Source of the DNA: Darksidea phi
Taxonomy: Eukaryota; Ascomycota; Dothideomycetes; Pleosporales; Lentitheciaceae
Direction: 5' to 3'
Length of the DNA stretch: 12,093 nucleotides
Assembly (NCBI GenBank): GCA_030770425.1
Contig: JASJFT010000463.1
Location: forward strand, 1-12,093
Notes under the pieces: generated by a model
The model's database searches: none
What the model was told of the DNA's origin: nothing
What the model saw: only the letters and a program-made list of their open reading frames with translations
Position numbers and translations under genes: made by a program
Part shown: one piece after another, positions 7,409-12,093 of the stretch
How the letters are laid out: each line of letters starts with the position of its first letter
Numbering within the stretch: the first letter of the stretch is position 1

Positions 7409-10177
7409 TCAGTGGGGGAAAGAGGTCAAACCGTTCAGTTGCCGCTGCTCCGCAACCCACTCGTCTGTCGCCTTCCCCTTCCCCTTCCCCTTGTACGGAA
7501 GCGGCTCCTGCTGCGCAATCCACTCCGGCACCGGAACACTCTGGTGCGGGACGCTGGGCGCATGATGGCCACCGCTTTGGGGCCGGGAGGGTGGTGGTAG
7601 AGGCGGTGGTAGAGGTGCCGAGGGCGGACGACAATAAGGAAGTTGCTGATGAAACGGCGACGGTGGCCGTATTGGCGGCGCTGGTGCTGGTGCTTCAGGC
7701 GATGCTTGCGGCACTGGGCGCTGAATAGCAGCAAGTTTCCGAGCAAACGGTGAGGAGTGGCGTGGTCGTTGTGCTGGGGTTTGATGCCAGCTTGGCGATT
7801 GCTGTAAGCAGCCCGGCAGCGGGTGTTGTTGCTGTTGTTGCTGTTGGGGTGAGAGTGGTTGCGGCACTGGACGCTGAATAGCAGCAAGTTTCCGCGAAAA
7901 GGGTGAGGAGTGAGGGGGTCGTTGTGCTGGGGTTTGATGCCAGCTTGGCGATTGCTGTAAGGGGCCCGGCAGCGGGTGTTGTTGCTGTTGGGACTGGACG
8001 TGCGAAAAACCCGGCAGCGGTTGTTGCTGTTGGGGCTCGAGATGTAAGAGTGGTTGCGGCACTGGACGCTGAATAGCAGCAAGTTTCGGCGGAAAGGGTG
8101 AGGAGTGGGGTGGTCGTTGCTGTTGCGCCGGCGATTGGGCGGAGGGTTGATTAGGCGGTGGTGGGGACGTTCGTGGTGAAGTGAACCGCAGCCTTTCCCG
8201 CCACCCCATTTCCTGCGCCACCCTAAAGCGTGCTAGGAAACCCTCCAGCCTCAGGCTCTCCACCTCTCTCTGCTCAAAGAGGCCCGTCGCGGGTATGCCC
8301 GAAGAAGGCCCTGCGGATGAAGGGGCTTCCATGTAAGCCGGATAAATATCCGCTCTCATAAAGTCCACCAGGGCCGCGAACGTCACCGCGTGTTGCGGTT
8401 GCGATTCATCCACGCCCTCGCACTCGAACCAGAGCGTCATCATCTCGTTGACCAACCGTCTGAGTCGTATGACATACCCCTGCTCGCGGAGGAATCGTCC
8501 GCGATGTGGAAACGAATACGGGCCGAGCCTAAACTCGGTGGGAGGAAAGAATGGGTCAACCCTTTTCCAAAGCGCGAGGAACCTATCGTACATAAGGTAG
8601 ATAGGCGGCAGGGGTACGGCAGAGTCTGCCTGGACCGTGACAACCCGCTCCAACTCCCTGCTGATGGTCCACGTCTCATAACGAGGAAGAAAAACCTCCC
8701 CGTCGGTGCGCAATGGTGGCATCAAATAGCGAACGAACGTGCCGTGGCGCGAGATAGGCCTCCGAGCTATTTCGCTCGGCGAGCTCGAGTATACCCCGGC
8801 GATGCGCGCCCGCTGCACATTCCGCAGACGTTTGAAAGGTCCCACCAATGGGGAGACAACGTTGTACCGTTCTTGCGGCCTCCATGTGAACCCACCCTCG
8901 AAACAGAAGCGAATCTGCAGGAGGTTCACCTGGTCGGCTCGGGCGATGATGGCTACCGCCGCGTGGACCCCATCCATGATGTCATAGATCGCAACGTGCT
9001 GATGCCAGTAGACGGGCCCATGCACGGCGTCCCAGGCCTGGTTACATCCAAACCCGCCATGCCGCATTACAATATCGACGTTGATCTTCTTGAGCTCCCG
9101 CAGATGACGCCACCCGAGGATGCGATCTTTCGACCTTTCCGCGCGAAAATCACGTGGGCTGCCGGACCAGGTTAGGCTTTGACAGTCAAAGATTCGTATT
9201 CCCCCCAGAAACACGCCTTGGTCGCGGACCTCGATCCAGTAGGTCGTCAGATGCGTCAACACGTACATAAGCTCGGCGTGAATTTGGTGACAGGTGACGA
9301 GGAGACTGGTCCAATTTGGTTCAAATTGCTCTCGGATCGGCGTATTAGAGGTGACTACCAGAGGTACAATGTAGCCGTAAATGTTTGCTCTTATTTCGGG
9401 GGGTACCAAATCGAAGTAGCAAGGTGTGTCTGGGCAATCTCGGTGCTCACTACACAACTCAAGATATGGCGGGGTCCAAATGAACAGCCGATCGCACCGC
9501 TCCCCTCTCTGCTGGCCCCATCGACACCGCCCCGCAAAGACTAGCTGGTCCCAATGGTCACCACAGGTTGGGAGATATGTGGCGCGGTAGTCTTGGGTGT
9601 ATGAGGAGCTCGCGAAGGGGACGTTACACCTTTGGTGGTACAAGTTGTAGACAGCACACCTTTGGAGCAGGTCATCCGGGTCCTCGGGGGGCGAAGGGGT
9701 GGAAGCAGGGAGACGGGGAGGGGAGATGCAGCGAGGCGGGGGGGAGATACAGCGAGGCGGAGGGGATGTAGAGGGAGGCGGGGGGGAGGTAGATGGAGGC
9801 GGGGGGGAGATACAGCGAGGCGGAGAGGAAGCGGTAGAAGGGGGCCTCCCTGAAGAAGGGGAGCTCCCTGGAGAAGGGACCGAGGTACTCGGCGAAGAGG
9901 TCGTCGAGGGCGAAGGTCTTAACGAGCCGAGAGAGTCAGTATTGGACTGTTGGCTACGGTTGTTTGGAACTTACCCGGCTCTGGACCTTTGGGCGGTCAA
10001 TAAACCCCGCATGGTCGTTGGGGGTCTAGGGGCAGCCAAGCCTAACCTCCCGGAGATGCGATGGGACTTGGACGGCGAAGGTCTTAACGGACGGAGAGAG
10101 TCAGTATTGGACCGTTGGGTGTGGTTGATGGGGACTTACCCGGCTCTGAGCCTCGGGTCGTTGAGTGCTCGCTGCAT
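7409..10177 (-). CDS. Pro/Gln-rich protein with F-box/2EXR-like segment, three exons
   Basis: I model the gene as exons 10177-10140, 10082-9975 and 9917-7409 (2655 nt, 884 residues). The ATG has the context GCCGCCACCATG, a TATA box lies upstream, and both introns have GTAAGT donors and TACTGAC branch sites. Starting instead at the TTG at 9643 would lose 140 residues that are open and in frame. Residues 1-49 come from a duplicated exon. Residues 81-115 hold five PPRCISP-type heptads. Residues about 217-280 (FDLVPPEIRANIYGYIVPL, then LLVTCHQIHAEL) resemble the F-box/2EXR-like start of many fungal hypothetical proteins. The middle, to about 625, is a globular region without a recognised motif. 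Residues about 627-884 are disordered, Pro/Gln-rich, with three KLAAIQRPVPQ repeats and a KGKGKGK tract. No signal peptide or membrane segment is seen. Function is unknown; if the F-box-like reading holds, a substrate adaptor role is possible but not shown. Confidence 0.75.
7720..8140 (-). repeat. Coding repeat units of 153 and 195 bp (three copies)
   Basis: The word GCTGAATAGCAGCAAGTTTC (plus strand) begins at 7720, 7873 and 8068. The intervals of 153 and 195 bp are both multiples of three. Each unit encodes SSPF-x-KLAAIQRPVPQ followed by a Gln tract and a LQQSPSWHQTPAQRP linker. The longer interval has an extra 42 bp with PLPGF and a second Gln run. Confidence 0.9.
9719..9823 (-). repeat. 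21-bp tandem repeat x5 (Pro/Ser/Cys heptads)
   Basis: Five consecutive 21-nt units inside exon 3 encode PPRCISP, PPPSTSP, PPPSTSP, PPRCISP and PPRCISP, with small variations. They belong to residues 81-115 of the gene product. Confidence 0.85.
9918..9974 (-). other. Intron 2 of the 7409-10177 gene (57 nt)
   Basis: On the minus strand it runs from GTAAGT (9974) to TTAAG (9918), with the branch word AATACTGAC about 20 nt before the end. It splits a glycine codon as GG|A. If it is retained, the next codon is TAA. About 47 of 57 bases match intron 1. Confidence 0.75.
9975..10148 (-). repeat. 165-bp tandem duplication carrying exon end, intron and exon start
   Basis: The junction AGAGCCGG|GTAAGT and the following ACCTTCGCC occur twice, 165 bp apart on the minus strand (donors at 10139 and 9974). 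Matching extends about 20 nt upstream into the exon and about 10 nt into the next one. After splicing the extra unit is 108 nt, 36 codons, so the frame is kept. Confidence 0.8.
10083..10139 (-). other. Intron 1 of the 7409-10177 gene (57 nt)
   Basis: On the minus strand it runs from GTAAGT (10139) to TTAAG (10083), with the same AATACTGAC branch word. It splits a glycine codon as GG|A, exactly like intron 2. If retained, it puts TAA directly after codon 13. The AAG acceptor is less usual than CAG or TAG but is the same in both copies. Confidence 0.75.
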
Positions 10178-10290
10178 GGTGGCGGCGGTGCAAAGGGAGA
10201 TGTAGGAAGAGCAGACGGGCAAGAAGTTTAACGAAGCTTGCAATGGAGCAATGCGATGAAGGACTCAAGATTGACGGGCAAGTCTGTCTC

Positions 10291-10299
10291 TTTATATAT
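10291..10299 (-). promoter_or_regulatory. TATA box for the 7409-10177 gene
   Basis: On the minus strand the bases read ATATATAAAG, a canonical TATA box. It lies about 114 bp before the ATG at 10177, leaving room for a 5' leader of roughly 50-80 nt that is C/T-rich (CTTCCTACATCTCCC). Confidence 0.6.
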
Positions 10300-10520
10300 C
10301 CTGTCGAGCCCAGCAACGGTCCGACATCGCCGTCGCCCTTCCCCACGTCGACGAGGGCGACCGTGTCCGCGGAACTGGACACGGCATTTCTGCAACAGGC
10401 TGCGGTTGCAGCAAACCGTCTCAACATCGCATGCTGGTTTTCGTCGAGCCGTGCGCCACCGACAGACCCACACACCACTTCGTATGCATCGGCAAAAGGC
10501 GGTGGAGCACGGAACACACC

Positions 10521-10570
10521 TCAACCATCGCCAACCATCGCCAATCATCGCCAATCATCGCCAATCATGG
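10521..10570. repeat. 10-bp tandem repeat x5 (CCAATCATCG)
   Basis: Five decamers in a row at 10521-10570, two with CCAACCATCG or a close variant. It lies in the spacer upstream of the TATA box. Confidence 0.85.
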
Positions 10571-10736
10571 TCTCTCGATCCTCGCGACTCGGCCGTGTAT
10601 CTTCCAATCGGCGCTAAGACCTTCTAGGCCATCCTATCTGCCTCTGCTGTCGCCGTCGTTGTCGCCGTCGCTCTCATAGTGACTTTGTTCAGCCAGCGGG
10701 CTCTGCCTCGGACACGTCGTCGCCAGGTGGGCGGCA

Positions 10737-10768
10737 ATGCAGCGATGCAGCGATGCAGCGATGCAGCA
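10737..10768. repeat. 8-bp tandem repeat (ATGCAGCG) x3 plus partial
   Basis: Exact copies lie at 10737-10744, 10745-10752 and 10753-10760, followed by ATGCAGCA. The ATG of the 10737-11375 plus frame is part of this repeat, so it is a poor start candidate. Confidence 0.85.
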
Positions 10769-11689
10769 GCGCGTCGGAAGGAGGGTCGCACAAAAAAGCC
10801 GTGTTTGCCGTCGTGCAAGTATTTGGGCTAGCACGCTTGGACTGATATCGAGCTGCAGGAGTGCGGTCGCACAGTTGGAATTGCATGCCGCGACGCGAGC
10901 AAGAAAGAAACCCAAGTTTGAGTCGCTTTTGCCACGCCAGCTGGCTCGGACCGAAGCGCAGTGCGAGAAGAGAGTGCGGTCCCCACATGCCGTGCCGCTG
11001 GCCTCGACCGACAACGGCTCGAGGCGACTTGCCGGAGCACACGTCCACATTGAAAACGTCCACAGGCAATGGAGAAAGCATCTTTGGCCCGTACGCGCCA
11101 TGGCCGCTGCTGACCTGCGCCCCTCAAATCCGCGTCTGCGATCTGCAGTTCGAGAGTGGTTCGAGAACGTCATAGACGCACGCCAAGTACCCTGGACGGG
11201 ATATCCGACTGCCCCAATACGCTTCCACGGCTGCACATGTTTATTGGCACAGGGGTTCGTACGCAAGGTGGGCGCAAGAAAGCATGCTTCCTGTTTGCTC
11301 CGCTTGGTGGCGTCGCCAACCTCCCACGCTCCGCATGTCTCAACAGCCAGCGCGGCGGGGATTCGGATGCGCTAGTCGCGGCGTCTCATTGCACGACGCT
11401 TCTCGTCTTCTGAATGCTGTGCCCCCGCACCCATCACTTTGAGACATGCGGGGTTGCACACCGATCGCGGCCTCTGCTCGTGAGCACACGCACTCCAACA
11501 GTGCGAGACGGCATGCCACCCCCATCGTCGATTCAATCCGCATCCGCATCTTCTATCCTCGGAGCCATAGCGCCACAAAAAGCATTCGCCTTCCCCGGCA
11601 AAAAGATGACGTCGTTCGGTCGAGGGGGACGAAAGTGACGGGTCGGAGGAGCTGGTATGCGTCCACACCGATGCCGGCATGCCTGTGAT

Positions 11690-11975
11690 GGTTGCGTCGA
11701 CATCCCAGTCTCGCAGCGAGCGGCTAAAGTGAGGGAGCTAAGATGTGTTGCACAACGCCACCGATCTCCACATGTATGCCTGTATGCCTGTAATGGTTGC
11801 AGCAATATCATTCTGTCGGAAATGAGTGGTTGAATGAGCAGTCGAAAGAGCTAAGCTGCATTGTATGACACTACGAAACTCTACCTCCATGTCTCCATGT
11901 CCGTACCGCTCCCTCCATATGCATGTTTGTCAAGTGACGAGTCGATAGAGCTAAGTGTGCATTAAGTGGCGACAC
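11690..11975. repeat. Degenerate tandem repeat of about 100-113 bp (three copies)
   Basis: GAGCTAAG occurs at 11735, 11848 and 11948. Each is preceded by an AGTCGA- or AGTGAGG-like word and followed by a TGCATTG/TGTGTTG word. Between copies the words ATGCCTGTAATGGTTG and CTCCATGT recur with changes. There is no coding signal. Confidence 0.5.
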
Positions 11976-11986
11976 AACACTCCTTG

Positions 11987-11987
<1 letters not shown>

Positions 11988-12020
<33 letters not shown>

Positions 12021-12023
12021 CGG

Positions 12024-12093
<70 letters not shown>
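11988..12093. repeat. Terminal poly-G run (106 nt)
   Basis: From 11988 to the end of the window every base is G except C at 12021 and 12024. It reads like a low-signal artefact at a contig end (two-colour chemistry calls G when dark) or a collapsed homopolymer. It is not a TTAGGG telomere. Confidence 0.9.

Larger units (their letters stand above)
10300..11680. other. Upstream spacer with microsatellites, no convincing gene
   Basis: Over 10634-11375 both strands carry frames above 200 codons (plus 10737-11375, minus 11266-10634). This reflects high GC content, not two genes. Neither shows a known family, and the plus-strand frame starts inside a microsatellite. A real gene on one strand cannot be excluded; the plus stretch LRSAVREWFENVIDARQVPW at about 11130-11190 is the most protein-like. 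Confidence 0.4.

Noticed and set aside
7435..8082. 215-codon minus frame rich in Asn, Ser and His (SNNN runs)
   Set aside because: It is an out-of-frame reading of the Gln-tract repeats in the main gene.
8390..9175. 261-codon open frame on the plus strand
   Set aside because: It lies entirely antisense to exon 3 of the 7409-10177 gene and has no family; GC-rich coding DNA often leaves such shadows.
9699..10205. 168-codon Gly/Glu-rich plus frame
   Set aside because: It is antisense to the Pro-rich N-terminus and both introns of the main gene, whose splice signals lie on the minus strand.
10634..11375. Two overlapping 210-residue proteins on opposite strands
   Set aside because: Neither has a recognised domain, one starts within a microsatellite, and both remain open because of base composition; kept only as an uncertain region.
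11988..12093. Telomere
   Set aside because: No TTAGGG-type unit is present, only G with two C.

Overview
The window looks like nuclear DNA of a filamentous fungus, most likely an ascomycete (Pezizomycotina). The signs are short 57-nt introns with fungal GTAAGT donors and TACTGAC branch sites, a Pro/Gln-rich protein with an F-box/2EXR-like segment, and worn remnants of families that are usually expanded in those fungi: NACHT/ankyrin-type repeats and an SRPK-like protein kinase. The genus cannot be told from the sequence. The left end carries a C19-A10 homopolymer, and the right end is a run of about 106 G that may be a sequencing or assembly artefact, so the window may be a whole short contig.

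Layout. 1-1170: gene-poor, with a small hairpin near 378-444. 1174-1538 (-): ankyrin-repeat relic with a visible frameshift. 1576-2460: nothing recognisable except a T22 tract. 2461-3077 (-): possible broken coding region of unknown family. 3052-3471 (+): C-terminal remnant of a protein kinase with in-frame stops. 3472-4150: nothing firm. 4187-4408 (-): two tRNA-like RNA polymerase III box pairs. 4500-5790: low-complexity and degenerate short repeats. 5795-6230 (-): frameshifted coding remnant. 6480-7392: a cluster of inverted repeats, joined by A-rich linkers and including an 80-bp tandem repeat, ending in a perfect 30-bp-stem hairpin.

The only gene that looks intact is at 7409-10177 (-). 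It has three exons and encodes a predicted 884-residue protein, with a strong start context and a TATA box about 115 bp upstream. Published-style single-ORF calling would start it at 9643 on a TTG and miss two short 5' exons and two introns. Those two introns are about 82% identical and sit in a 165-bp tandem duplication that keeps the reading frame. 10300-12093 has microsatellites and overlapping open frames on both strands but no convincing gene, then a degenerate tandem repeat and the poly-G end.

No metabolic or defence operon is present. The main interest is the 5' exon-intron duplication, and the dense foldback/tandem-repeat block that lies directly against the 3' end of the same gene.
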